NCBI GenBank assembly: GCA_007121375.1 | Contig: SKLX01000004.1 | Span: forward strand, 1-14,414 | From: Bacillota bacterium | GTDB taxonomy: Bacteria > Bacillota > Dethiobacteria > SKNC01 | DNA: 14,414 nt | Direction: 5' to 3' | Shown here: piece after piece, positions 6,985 to 14,414 of the stretch | Layout of the letters: each line of letters begins with the position of its first letter | Position numbering within the stretch: position 1 is the first letter of the stretch | Notes under the pieces: model-generated | The model's input: the letters and a program-made list of their open reading frames with translations, nothing else | The model's database searches: none | Told to the model about the DNA's origin: nothing | Position numbers and translations under genes: made by a program

Positions 6985-7743
6985 TTAAATGTACTGCCAG
7001 GGACATACTTTTCTTTCCAGTAAATCAACCGCCACAAAAAGGGCCAGCCCCAGGAGGCTCATGGCTATAATTCCCGCAAAAACTTCCTGGTACCTGCCTC
7101 TCATGGAAGCATCCAGGATAAAATAACCTATACCTCGAACGGTAGCAAAGGTTTCTGTTAAAAAAAGAACCGCCATGGCTGTTCCCAGGCTGATGCGCAG
7201 GGAAGTAAATATTTTTGGTAAGCTGGCTGGAATAAAAACATGCTGGAAAAGATCCTTTTCACTGGCTCCCAGGGAAACCACAGAAGATACTATTTGCCGG
7301 TTAACCCCCCGGACGGCGTCCCGGGTAGTAACCATTATCTGAAAAAAAATTATGAGACTGATTAAAAATATCTTGGAGGCTTCACCTATCCCCATTATCC
7401 CCATAAGGACAGGAAGAAGAGCTATTTTGGGGATAGGATAGGTTAAATATATTAAGGGAGAAGCATAATCATCGATTTTTGACCAGCGTCCAATGACCAG
7501 GCCACTTAAAGCCCCCAGGAAAAGAGCCACCACCAGGCTTACCAGAACCCTAAAAGTGCTCTGCAACAAGTGGGGTAAAAGAAGGGAAGTAAAGGTTTTA
7601 AAAAAGGTTTCCAGGGCTTCCCAGGGCGGGGGCAGAACCGGTTTATTTATGATAAGGAAAAGGAGGGTCCAAAATAATAATAAAAATATTAAGCCCCCCC
7701 CTATTTCCAGTACTTTTTTAAACTTTGCTTTTTCTAATTTCAT
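6985..7743 (-). CDS. ABC transporter permease, SsuC/TauC/ThiX type
   Basis: This is the membrane subunit of a binding-protein-dependent importer, 252 residues, the usual size for the SsuC/TauC group of the BPD_transp_1 family. Hydrophobic segments lie at about 13-33, 58-85, 95-118, 124-140, 188-200 and 222-242. The cytoplasmic EAA loop that docks on the ATPase is seen at about 157-187 (SLGASEKDLFQHVFIPASLP). The start overlaps the end of the ATPase gene by 26 bases, and its AAGGAGGG site lies inside that gene, so the two are likely translationally coupled. It is the last gene before the intrinsic terminator. Substrate cannot be read from this subunit. Confidence 0.9.
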   Translation of the reverse strand: MKLEKAKFKKVLEIGGGLIFLLLFWTLLFLIINKPVLPPPWEALETFFKTFTSLLLPHLLQSTFRVLVSLVVALFLGALSGLVIGRWSKIDDYASPLIYLTYPIPKIALLPVLMGIMGIGEASKIFLISLIIFFQIMVTTRDAVRGVNRQIVSSVVSLGASEKDLFQHVFIPASLPKIFTSLRISLGTAMAVLFLTETFATVRGIGYFILDASMRGRYQEVFAGIIAMSLLGLALFVAVDLLERKVCPWQYI

Positions 7744-8491
7744 GGGGTTTCCCTCCTTCTAAAAGGGAACGAACCTGGTTGCAAAGGCGATAAAATTCCG
7801 GCTTGCTTTTAAGCATTATATCTCCAAAGTAGGGATTGTTGATATTAGCGGTAATAGTGCCCGGGCCTGGTGAAAAAACAACTATCCTTTGCCCCAGGTA
7901 AACAGCCTCTTCAATGCTGTGGGTAACCAGCAAAATAGTGGCAGGTGTTTCCTGCCAAAGACTTAAAATTAATCCCTGAAGCTCCTCCCGGGTAATAGCA
8001 TCTAAAGCAGAAAAAGGCTCATCCATAAGGAATAGATCCGGGTCCAGTGTTAAAGCCCGGGCAATAGCCACCCTCTGCCTCATTCCTCCGCTAAGCTGAC
8101 CGGGATAATAATTCCTGAATTCATAGAGGCCCAATCTCTTCAATATTCCTGCAGCTTTTTCCTTCTGTAAAGAAGGGGAAAACTTCCGGATGGATAGGCC
8201 TAAAACAGTATTATCCCAAACATTTTTCCAGGGAAGGAGGCCGTAATCCTGGAGTATAAGAGCTGTCTTCTTGCGTTTGGCCTTTACCGGCTCCCTGTTT
8301 ACCAGAACATTCCCGGCATTATGGGAAACCAGTCCGGAAAGGACATATAGCAAAGTAGTTTTCCCACAACCTGAAGGACCTATTATCGCACAGCTTTCCC
8401 CTTTTTTTACCTCCAGGTTTACCCTGTCCAGGGCCGTAAGCTTACCGTTAAAAGTCTGGTATTCAACTGTTAGATTTTTAATTTTTATCAT
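7718..8491 (-). CDS. ABC transporter ATP-binding protein, SsuB/TauB type
   Basis: This is the ATPase subunit of the same importer, 257 residues. All nucleotide-binding motifs are intact: Walker A GPSGCGKTT (38-46), Q-loop Gln81, signature LSGGMRQR (133-140), Walker B LFLMDEP with Asp157-Glu158, D-loop SALD and switch His191 (VTHSIEEA). The sequence QDYGLLPWKNVWDN after the Q-loop is characteristic of the nitrate/sulfonate/taurine importer ATPases. The ATG at 8491 has a GGAG site about 9 bases upstream. It sits between the binding protein (46-bp gap) and the permease (26-bp overlap), as in SsuABC/TauABC operons. Confidence 0.93.
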   Translation of the reverse strand: MIKIKNLTVEYQTFNGKLTALDRVNLEVKKGESCAIIGPSGCGKTTLLYVLSGLVSHNAGNVLVNREPVKAKRKKTALILQDYGLLPWKNVWDNTVLGLSIRKFSPSLQKEKAAGILKRLGLYEFRNYYPGQLSGGMRQRVAIARALTLDPDLFLMDEPFSALDAITREELQGLILSLWQETPATILLVTHSIEEAVYLGQRIVVFSPGPGTITANINNPYFGDIMLKSKPEFYRLCNQVRSLLEGGKPHEIRKSKV

Positions 8492-8537
8492 TTTAATCTA
8501 CTCCAAAAACAGCAGAATTTATATATTATAACATTTT

Positions 8538-9485
8538 CTATTCAGCAAAGGAATCATCTACCAGGTCCTCAAAGGTCAGGTCCCGGTCTACCCTACCCTC
8601 CAGCCAGTTTAAATACTTTTCGGCATCCTCTTCGTCGGGGATAAAGGGTTGAGCAAAGTAAGGGATTTCGTAGGTATCTATTATCTCTTCGGGAAATCGA
8701 AGTTTTTCCAACAAAAGATCATTATACTGGGAAGGATCGGGATTAATCAGCTCTGCCGTCTCCCCGTAGGCATGATAAAATAACTCTACAGACTCCCTTT
8801 TATCCTCGATAGCTTCCTGAGTAAATATTATAACCGAGGGCGTTAAGTCTTCTTCTTCACTGTCCGTCACCTTTGAGGCTCCCTGCTCAACGCTCAGGGC
8901 ACCCAGGGGTTCGGGCAGGCAGGCAGCATCAATTTGTCCCTGCAAAAGCATTTCCCTGCGAAGGGGAATGGCAGAAATAAACTCTTTATTTACATCTTCA
9001 GGGGTTAAACCGTGATCCATTAATATTTCATCTATCATAAATTCTATAATGGTATTTTGTGAAACCCCTACCGTCTTTCCTTCCAGGTCAGCTACGGAAT
9101 TAATGGTGGAATAAGGTGAAGCTAAAACCGTAAAAGTTCCTTCATTTTGAGAAGTTATCTTAACATCAAAGCCACTGTCCTGGAAAAAACCTACGGCTAC
9201 AAAATCGGAAATAGCACCATCAATTTTCCCTGCCTGAAGGGCCTGGTCCCTTTCCATGGCTTTACTAAAATAAACCAGTTCCACCTGAAGGCCCAGCTCT
9301 TCATAAATGCCTTCCTTTTCTGCCACTACCATGGGCAGGCAGGTTATGTCAGGCAAAAGCCCAAAGCGAAGGGTATCAAGCTCCTGGGAAGGGTCTTCCT
9401 GCCCGCAACCGGATATTATAAATATTCCCAGTAAAAGGGCCAGGGTCAACATCAAAACCCCAATTTTTTTAAAGATTTTATGCAA
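8538..9485 (-). CDS. ABC transporter substrate-binding lipoprotein, NMT1/SsuA/TauA-like
   Basis: This is the extracellular solute-binding lipoprotein of the importer, 315 residues. The N-terminus has lysines, a hydrophobic stretch at 8-24 and a lipobox ending Ser-Gly-Cys27, the predicted lipidation site. The mature protein follows the two-lobe NMT1/TauA pattern: LRFGLLPDITCLPMVVAEKEGIY, the short motif KIDGAISDF, VADLEGKTVGVSQNT and GQIDAACLPEP. It is clearly acidic, particularly in its C-terminal third. The start is TTG, chosen because AAGGAGAG lies about 8 bases before it and the next in-frame ATG (codon 12) would remove the basic n-region. It follows the aminotransferase by 53 bp. The ligand is not known; sulfonates, pyrimidine precursors and aromatic acids are all used by relatives. 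Confidence 0.85.
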   Translation of the reverse strand: MHKIFKKIGVLMLTLALLLGIFIISGCGQEDPSQELDTLRFGLLPDITCLPMVVAEKEGIYEELGLQVELVYFSKAMERDQALQAGKIDGAISDFVAVGFFQDSGFDVKITSQNEGTFTVLASPYSTINSVADLEGKTVGVSQNTIIEFMIDEILMDHGLTPEDVNKEFISAIPLRREMLLQGQIDAACLPEPLGALSVEQGASKVTDSEEEDLTPSVIIFTQEAIEDKRESVELFYHAYGETAELINPDPSQYNDLLLEKLRFPEEIIDTYEIPYFAQPFIPDEEDAEKYLNWLEGRVDRDLTFEDLVDDSFAE

Positions 9486-9538
9486 TTTTTATCTCTCCTT
9501 TTTCAATTTAAAAGAGGGAAACTCCTCGCCGTATCCTT

Positions 9539-10828
9539 TTATACTAAGCTAAGGGATCTATCCAGCTCTTCAATTAACCTGTCCACATCCCTTTCAGTTA
9601 TAATCAGAGGAGGTTGGAATCCCAGCACATTACGGCTCTGACCGTTTTTACCAATAATAAACCCGGCATTTTTCATATGCTCTAGAATTTTATCCGTTTC
9701 TTCCATGGCAGGTTCTTTGCCTTCCCTGACCAGTTCTGCCCCCAGCATAAGTCCCATGCCTCTAACCTCTCCTATCAGGAGATACTTCTCCTGCAGCTCC
9801 AGGAGTTTATCCTTAAAGTAACTGCCTACCCGGGCTGCCTGCTCTACCAGATTCTCCCTTTCAATTACCTCCAGGGTAGCAAGGGAAGCAGTTGCTGTTA
9901 CCGGGTTGCCTCCTAATGTGGAAGCCCCGGGACGGGTATAAGAATCGGCAACCTGGCTTTCAGCTATAAAGGCTCCTACAGGGGTCCCATTGGCCAGGGC
10001 CTTGGCTACCGTCATAATCTGGGGATCCACTTCCCAGTTTTCAATAGCAAACATTTTCCCTGTACGGCCAAAACCCGTTTGAATTTCATCAACTATCAGT
10101 AAAATTCCGTACCGGTCCAGAATTTCTTTAACGGCTTTGAAGTACCCGGGAGGAGGCGTAATAATACCACCATTACCCTGGATAGGCTCGGCAATCATGG
10201 CTGCCACATTCCCTGATGTACTGGTCTGGATTACGGCTTCCACCTCTTTGGCGCAAGCCAGGTCACACTCCGGGTAAGTTCCCCCAAAGGGACACCGAAA
10301 GCAGTAAGCATTAGGTATAAAGCTAATTCCCCCTACGGGATTGGGGTCTGTTCTCCAAAAAGATAAACCTGTCAGGCTCATGGTAAAATGGGTTCGGCCG
10401 TGAAGCCCATTCCTTAAACTGAGAAACTCAGAATTACCAGTATACAGCTTGGCTAACAAAGCCGCCCCTTCGTTGGCTTCCGTACCGCTGCTGCAAAAAA
10501 AGCTCTTCTTCAGGCTACCCGGGGTAACCTGGGCCAGTTTTTCTGCCAGGTCAACAATAGGTTGGGTAAGGTATATGGTGGTGGTATGCTGCAGGGTCTT
10601 TACCTGCTGGCAAATCTTTTCTGTGATATAAGGATGGCAGTGACCTGCTCCTACCACTGAAACACCAGAAAAAAAGTCCAGATATCTCTTTCCTTTATGA
10701 TCATACAAATATTTACCTTCACCCTTTACTAACTGCATTGGCTCCTGGTAGAAATGATAAACACAAGGAATCATATACTCTCGTTTTTTTTCAATTATTT
10801 TTTCAGGGCCAATGTAATTTCCTTCCAC
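9539..10828 (-). CDS. Class III PLP-dependent aminotransferase, AGXT2-like
   Basis: This is a pyridoxal-phosphate aminotransferase of class III, 429 residues, the usual length. Fold-type I motifs are present: SSGTEANE (113-120) for the phosphate, NGLHGRTH (140-147), IVDEIQTGFGRTGK (245-258) with the cofactor-pyridine Asp247, and TVAKALANGTPVGAF with Schiff-base Lys276. Overall it resembles alanine-glyoxylate / omega-amino acid aminotransferases; beta-alanine, taurine or GABA-type amino donors are possible, but the substrate cannot be assigned. A Cys cluster (Cys176, Cys179, Cys188, Cys192) lies in a loop. The GTG start has a GGGAGGG site 7 bases upstream. It lies 16 bp after the U32 gene and just before the ABC importer, so it may process the imported compound. 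Confidence 0.88.
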   Translation of the reverse strand: MEGNYIGPEKIIEKKREYMIPCVYHFYQEPMQLVKGEGKYLYDHKGKRYLDFFSGVSVVGAGHCHPYITEKICQQVKTLQHTTTIYLTQPIVDLAEKLAQVTPGSLKKSFFCSSGTEANEGAALLAKLYTGNSEFLSLRNGLHGRTHFTMSLTGLSFWRTDPNPVGGISFIPNAYCFRCPFGGTYPECDLACAKEVEAVIQTSTSGNVAAMIAEPIQGNGGIITPPPGYFKAVKEILDRYGILLIVDEIQTGFGRTGKMFAIENWEVDPQIMTVAKALANGTPVGAFIAESQVADSYTRPGASTLGGNPVTATASLATLEVIERENLVEQAARVGSYFKDKLLELQEKYLLIGEVRGMGLMLGAELVREGKEPAMEETDKILEHMKNAGFIIGKNGQSRNVLGFQPPLIITERDVDRLIEELDRSLSLV

Positions 10829-10844
10829 AAAAAGTCCCTCCCTC

Positions 10845-12878
10845 TTATTTTGATTTAATTAATTTAAAAGAATATTCTATGGAATTATTTTTCTCCCCTT
10901 TATCTGGTTTTGATTTAACACCTTTTAAGTAACCCCCAAACCCAAAGGTGACATCAGGACAAAGCTTTTTCAACTTCCTCCAATCTTCCATGTCAAACCA
11001 GTATTCCTCCGGGTATTTTTTGATGAAATCTAAGTTTTTACGGTAAAGTTCCGTCAGGGATGCTATTATTTCCCAAGGACAGGTTCTTAAATCAAGACGA
11101 AAGCTTCCAATCCCGGCTTTAACAAAGGGCTTCATAAAAGGAAGGAGTGCCACCTCCCGGCCTAAAAAGACATGATTGCGGCAGTTTTCATCAACTTCTA
11201 AAGGATGCTCCAGGCCCTTTTCGTCCATAAGGGAAAGCTTACCTTCCCGGCAGGGATAATTACATACCTCCCACCAGGAGGAACCATGAAGAAGGGCAGC
11301 CGGAACACAATGATCCATTACCATAGCGGTGAGGGGACCATGAGCTATAATTTCAAAGGGAAGGGAAGCCTTTTTGGTTAAAAGAAAAGAGTGCTTATAA
11401 TATATTTCCGGCTGAAGGGTTAACTCCTTGACTCCCAGCTTTTTTAACTGCTCCACAGAAAAAGTATTAATAACATTAAGGTAGGCATCACCATAAATAT
11501 CCAGGTCCTTTAGCTGACGAGCCAGTTGAAGGGTCCCCAGGTTCCCCACCATGATCCCTGAAGGTTTCCAGGATACAGCACGGGATAATAATTCTTTAAC
11601 CCGGGGCACCTCCTTGCCCTGGGTAATACGGGGGGTGGTTATCACTCCTTCAACTTCCTTATCCCTGCAGTAATCCAGGGCATACTGGAGATCCGCCAGG
11701 GACCATTTACCCCCGGAGCTAATAAACGTTTCCCCACCTATATAAACCCGGTCTGCGCCTCCCTTAATTGCCTCCAGCATTCCTTTAATATTCCCAACCC
11801 TGACGGATAAAAGGGGGTGATTAATCTTTTTACTGCCTTCTCCCAGGTCTTCAAATATCCCACCTGCTATATCCTCTTCCTTAATTTCCTTTTCCCTGAT
11901 GGCATGACTAAAAAAACGGGGCTCCCTCTCTCCACCGTAACCAATGGAAGAAGGGCCGGGATTGTTAAAAGCGTACATGCTGCTAAAATCCCTTATCCTT
12001 TGAGAATAAAGTTCCTGCCAGTCACTTTCACTGGTGGTGTAACCTGTTGGATCTTGATAATACCTGTCCAGGGCCCGGCGATAGGCTGAAACCACCCTCT
12101 TTAAATAATCAGCTGTCCGCATGCGCCCCTCAATTTTTAAGGAGCAAATTCCCGAATAAGTCATTTCCGGAACAAAAGGTAACATACACATATCCTTAAC
12201 GGCCAGCATATGTTTTTTGCCGGAAGAAAGGTTCAGGGTTCTTTCCTTTGACCTGTCCCATAAATCAAAATTCCAGCGGCAGGGTTTTTTGCATCGTCCC
12301 CGGTTACTGCTTTCCCCAAAGACCATACCGCTGTGATAACACTGGCCGCTCTGGCACACACACATATCCCCGTGGATAAAATACTCCAATTCCATACCCG
12401 TAGCGTCATAAAGGTTCCTGGCTTCCTCCAGGGAGATCTCCCGGGAGAGAATTACCCTGGAAACTCCCAGTTCTTTTAAAAGATTAATGGCTGGTTCATT
12501 ATGGATATTCATCATAACGCTGGCATGAAGAGGGAGGTTAATGCCCAGGTCCCTGATATGTTTAATTAATCCCAGGTCCTGTACAATAAGGGCATCAGGT
12601 CGAACCTTTTTTAAAAAAAGCAAATAAGGCTCCAGTTCCTCCATCTCTTCATCAAAAAGGAGATTATTCACCGTAATATAAACCTTTACCCCTTTACCGT
12701 GGGCATATTTTACGGCAGCATTAATTTCTTCAGGAGTAAAGTTAAGATCTCGCCGAAACATACGCATGTTATGTTTTTTGCTTCCCAGGTAAACAGCGTC
12801 AGCACCCGCGTCTATCACTGCCTCCATGGCCTCCCACTTACCTGCGGGGGCCAAAAGCTCTAATTTTTCTTTATTCAT
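10845..12878 (-). CDS. U32-family protein with two U32-like halves (probable Fe-S hydroxylase type)
   Basis: The product has 677 residues, long for the family because it carries two related halves. The first (about 6-275) starts ELLAPAGKWEAMEAVIDAGADAVYLG and has the U32 signature EYFIHGDMCVCQSGQC, with cysteines at 173, 175, 180, 196, 200 and 231. The second (about 354-620) repeats the layout: RVGNIKGMLEAIKGGADRVYIGG, then FEIIAHGPLTAMVMDHC, with cysteines at 524, 539, 543 and 566. Once called peptidases, several U32 proteins (TrhP, RlhA, UbiU/UbiV) are now tied to prephenate- or Fe-S-dependent hydroxylation of tRNA, rRNA or ubiquinone precursors. A role in tRNA or rRNA modification is the default; the UbiX-like neighbour allows a quinone or aromatic substrate. 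The ATG has GAGGAGGT 8 bases upstream, 32 bp after the fusion gene. Confidence 0.85.
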   Translation of the reverse strand: MNKEKLELLAPAGKWEAMEAVIDAGADAVYLGSKKHNMRMFRRDLNFTPEEINAAVKYAHGKGVKVYITVNNLLFDEEMEELEPYLLFLKKVRPDALIVQDLGLIKHIRDLGINLPLHASVMMNIHNEPAINLLKELGVSRVILSREISLEEARNLYDATGMELEYFIHGDMCVCQSGQCYHSGMVFGESSNRGRCKKPCRWNFDLWDRSKERTLNLSSGKKHMLAVKDMCMLPFVPEMTYSGICSLKIEGRMRTADYLKRVVSAYRRALDRYYQDPTGYTTSESDWQELYSQRIRDFSSMYAFNNPGPSSIGYGGEREPRFFSHAIREKEIKEEDIAGGIFEDLGEGSKKINHPLLSVRVGNIKGMLEAIKGGADRVYIGGETFISSGGKWSLADLQYALDYCRDKEVEGVITTPRITQGKEVPRVKELLSRAVSWKPSGIMVGNLGTLQLARQLKDLDIYGDAYLNVINTFSVEQLKKLGVKELTLQPEIYYKHSFLLTKKASLPFEIIAHGPLTAMVMDHCVPAALLHGSSWWEVCNYPCREGKLSLMDEKGLEHPLEVDENCRNHVFLGREVALLPFMKPFVKAGIGSFRLDLRTCPWEIIASLTELYRKNLDFIKKYPEEYWFDMEDWRKLKKLCPDVTFGFGGYLKGVKSKPDKGEKNNSIEYSFKLIKSK

Positions 12879-12910
12879 CCATAAGAACCTCCTCGGTTAA
12901 GGAACCTGAA

Positions 12911-14413
12911 TTAGTAAGTGGCTGCAGTTTCTTCCAGCAAGGAACCAGGTATTTTTAATTCCAGGTATCCTGCCGTGTCTAAATTTAATATCAAACGGGG
13001 GTTTTTAGGAACCTCGATAGGAATATCCGCCGGATCTCGTCCCTGGAGAATTTCCGCTGCCATCCTCCCTGCCCTTACCCCCAGATCATAGTGACTGGCT
13101 ACCAATCCCAGGAGAGCCCCTTTTTTTACGGCATCTTCATTGGGAACCATCAAGGGCAGCTTATGCCTTTCAGCGGCAGATATCACATGGGAAATGTTTT
13201 GCTCTACCAGGGGACTTATAGGTACAAAGAGCCCCGTACCCGGAGAATACTTTTTGTCTTTAAGCTTTAACAAATCTTCTACATCAGCAACTTTTAATGA
13301 TTCTGTTTTTAAACCTTTGGCGGAGGCGGCTTTCAACAGGTATTCCATCTCAATTGCAGTGTTTGGATTGTCCTTTTCATAAATAATGAAAAGTCTTTTC
13401 AGCCTGGGATAGACCTCTTTATATTTTTTCAACTTCAATTCAGGAGAAACCAGGCCGCTTACCCCCGTTAAATTATTTTCTGAACTCTCCCATCCGGCCA
13501 CCAGTCCAACCTTTACAGGGTCTAAAACAGGAGTAAAAACTACGGGAGTCCCCCTGGCCTCAGTAGCTTCCTGGGCAGCTTTTGCGGCCGGGGTGGTGCA
13601 GGCAAAAATCAAATCCATGCCTTTATTAACCAGGTCCTCCGCCTCCCCTCCAAAAAGAGGGACCTTTCCTTCTACGTTACGATAATCATAAGTAAATTCT
13701 GCCTCTCGAAAGGAACTCAATCCCTCCTTAAAACCCTCCACGGCATCATCCAGGGGGGAGATAAGTTGAAGGAGACCAATATCGTAGGCAAATTCCTTAT
13801 CTCCTTTAATTTTATCTTTCCGGGCACCCCAGGAAGGGTAAAGATTGTGCTCCATCCCCAGGTTTTCCAAAACCCTTCCCGCCAGGAAATTAAAAATATC
13901 CTCCAGGGAACGGGGCTGGTGGTAAAAGGCAGGCATGGCCGGCAAAATAGTGACCCCTGCTTCCCTTAAAGCAAGCATATTTTTCAAATGAATACTGCTC
14001 AAAGGAGTTTCCCGGGGCACTAATATTAGTTTTCGTCCTTCTTTTATGGTAACATCCGCTGCCCTTTCCAGGAGATCCCCGGAACTTCCCTGGGCTATGC
14101 TGGATATGGTAGCCATGGAACAGGGAATAATCACCATGGCCTCCACCCTGAAGGAACCGCTGGCCACGGGAGCGGATAAATCTCCGTTGTCAAGAATAAT
14201 GAAAGGTTCTTCTTCCTTGTGGGGAATTTCAAAAAGGTTCCTCAACTGCTTTTCCTGGAAAGAAATATCCCCCTTAAGGTTTAAACCCAGTTCTGCTTCC
14301 ATAACCATTTTCGCGGGTTCAGTAACGATGAGATATATGAAATAATCCTTTTGATATAGCTCCTTTACCAGAACCCTTGCGTAATCCAGGCCGCTGGCTC
14401 CTGTAATACCCAC
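12911..14413 (-). CDS. UbiX flavin prenyltransferase fused to a TrpX-type ABC_sub_bind domain (5'-truncated by window)
   Basis: About 500 residues are visible. The codon at the window edge is GTG and very probably encodes the Val of the usual VGITGASG, so only a few N-terminal residues lie outside. Residues 1-196 are a UbiX flavin prenyltransferase, which joins dimethylallyl phosphate to FMN to make the prenyl-FMN cofactor of UbiD decarboxylases: GASG (5-8), GSF (86-88), PCS (97-99), Lys124, RETP (134-137), AFYHQPRS (162-169) and a terminal WG. Residues about 210-500 are a full ABC_sub_bind (PF04392, TrpX-like) two-lobe domain: DIGLLQLISPLDDAVEGFKEGL, MDLIFACTTPAAKAA, VVFTPVLDPVKVGLV, NNLTGVSG, IPVEVPK-type end and LNLDTAG. 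No signal peptide separates them, so the binding domain should be cytoplasmic. One uninterrupted frame covers both. It is the first visible gene of the second cluster. Confidence 0.88.
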   Translation of the reverse strand: MGITGASGLDYARVLVKELYQKDYFIYLIVTEPAKMVMEAELGLNLKGDISFQEKQLRNLFEIPHKEEEPFIILDNGDLSAPVASGSFRVEAMVIIPCSMATISSIAQGSSGDLLERAADVTIKEGRKLILVPRETPLSSIHLKNMLALREAGVTILPAMPAFYHQPRSLEDIFNFLAGRVLENLGMEHNLYPSWGARKDKIKGDKEFAYDIGLLQLISPLDDAVEGFKEGLSSFREAEFTYDYRNVEGKVPLFGGEAEDLVNKGMDLIFACTTPAAKAAQEATEARGTPVVFTPVLDPVKVGLVAGWESSENNLTGVSGLVSPELKLKKYKEVYPRLKRLFIIYEKDNPNTAIEMEYLLKAASAKGLKTESLKVADVEDLLKLKDKKYSPGTGLFVPISPLVEQNISHVISAAERHKLPLMVPNEDAVKKGALLGLVASHYDLGVRAGRMAAEILQGRDPADIPIEVPKNPRLILNLDTAGYLELKIPGSLLEETAATY

Positions 14414-14414
14414 A

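Noticed and set aside
9514..9527. Short hairpin (GAGG/CCTC) with a few T between the aminotransferase and the binding-protein gene
   Set aside because: Only four pairs and four T on the minus strand; too weak to call a terminator, and the genes otherwise look co-transcribed.
1..14414. CRISPR array, tRNA, rRNA, insertion sequence or riboswitch
   Set aside because: No spaced repeats, no structured RNA core motifs and no transposase were seen on reading the sequence and translations; gaps are too short for most of these.

Overview
The window looks like a chromosomal segment of a spore-forming, low-to-moderate GC Firmicute, most likely an anaerobic Clostridia-type lineage; the exact taxon cannot be told from the sequence. 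The main reason is a block with the same gene order as the Bacillus subtilis ylo region: a P2-type Ca2+ ATPase (yloB), yicC (yloC), remA, gmk, rpoZ and coaBC. A SpoIIM-family membrane protein and strong AGGAGG-type ribosome binding sites fit this. Twelve of the thirteen genes are on the minus strand. No intergenic gap exceeds 136 bp, so there are no long unexplained stretches.

Layout from left to right. At 16-630 (+) lies a SpoIIM/DUF95-like membrane protein with a run of 17 T just after its start codon. It converges on the conserved block at 690-6848 (-): coaBC, rpoZ, gmk, remA, yicC and the Ca2+ ATPase, given here in reverse of transcription order. A sigma-A-type promoter sits in front of remA, and a weaker one in front of yicC. 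A rho-independent terminator at 6909-6942 separates this block from a second minus-strand cluster at 6985-14413.

In transcription order the second cluster runs: a UbiX flavin prenyltransferase fused to a TrpX-type (ABC_sub_bind) periplasmic-binding domain, cut by the window edge; a long U32-family protein with two U32-like halves; a class III PLP aminotransferase; and an NMT1/SsuA/TauA-type ABC importer (lipoprotein, ATPase, permease). Gaps of 16-53 bp and one 26-bp overlap, followed by the terminator, suggest a single operon.

The conserved block covers housekeeping: RNA polymerase omega, GMP kinase, coenzyme A synthesis, the RemA regulator, the YicC RNase-family protein and Ca2+ export. The second cluster is the accessory, poorly understood part. 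It joins prenyl-flavin chemistry, a ligand-binding domain that appears cytoplasmic, a probable Fe-S U32 enzyme, a transaminase and a small-molecule importer. The UbiX-binding-protein fusion is the best candidate for something undescribed. A plausible but unproven reading is ligand-controlled supply of prenylated flavin for a pathway acting on an imported, possibly aromatic or amino compound.
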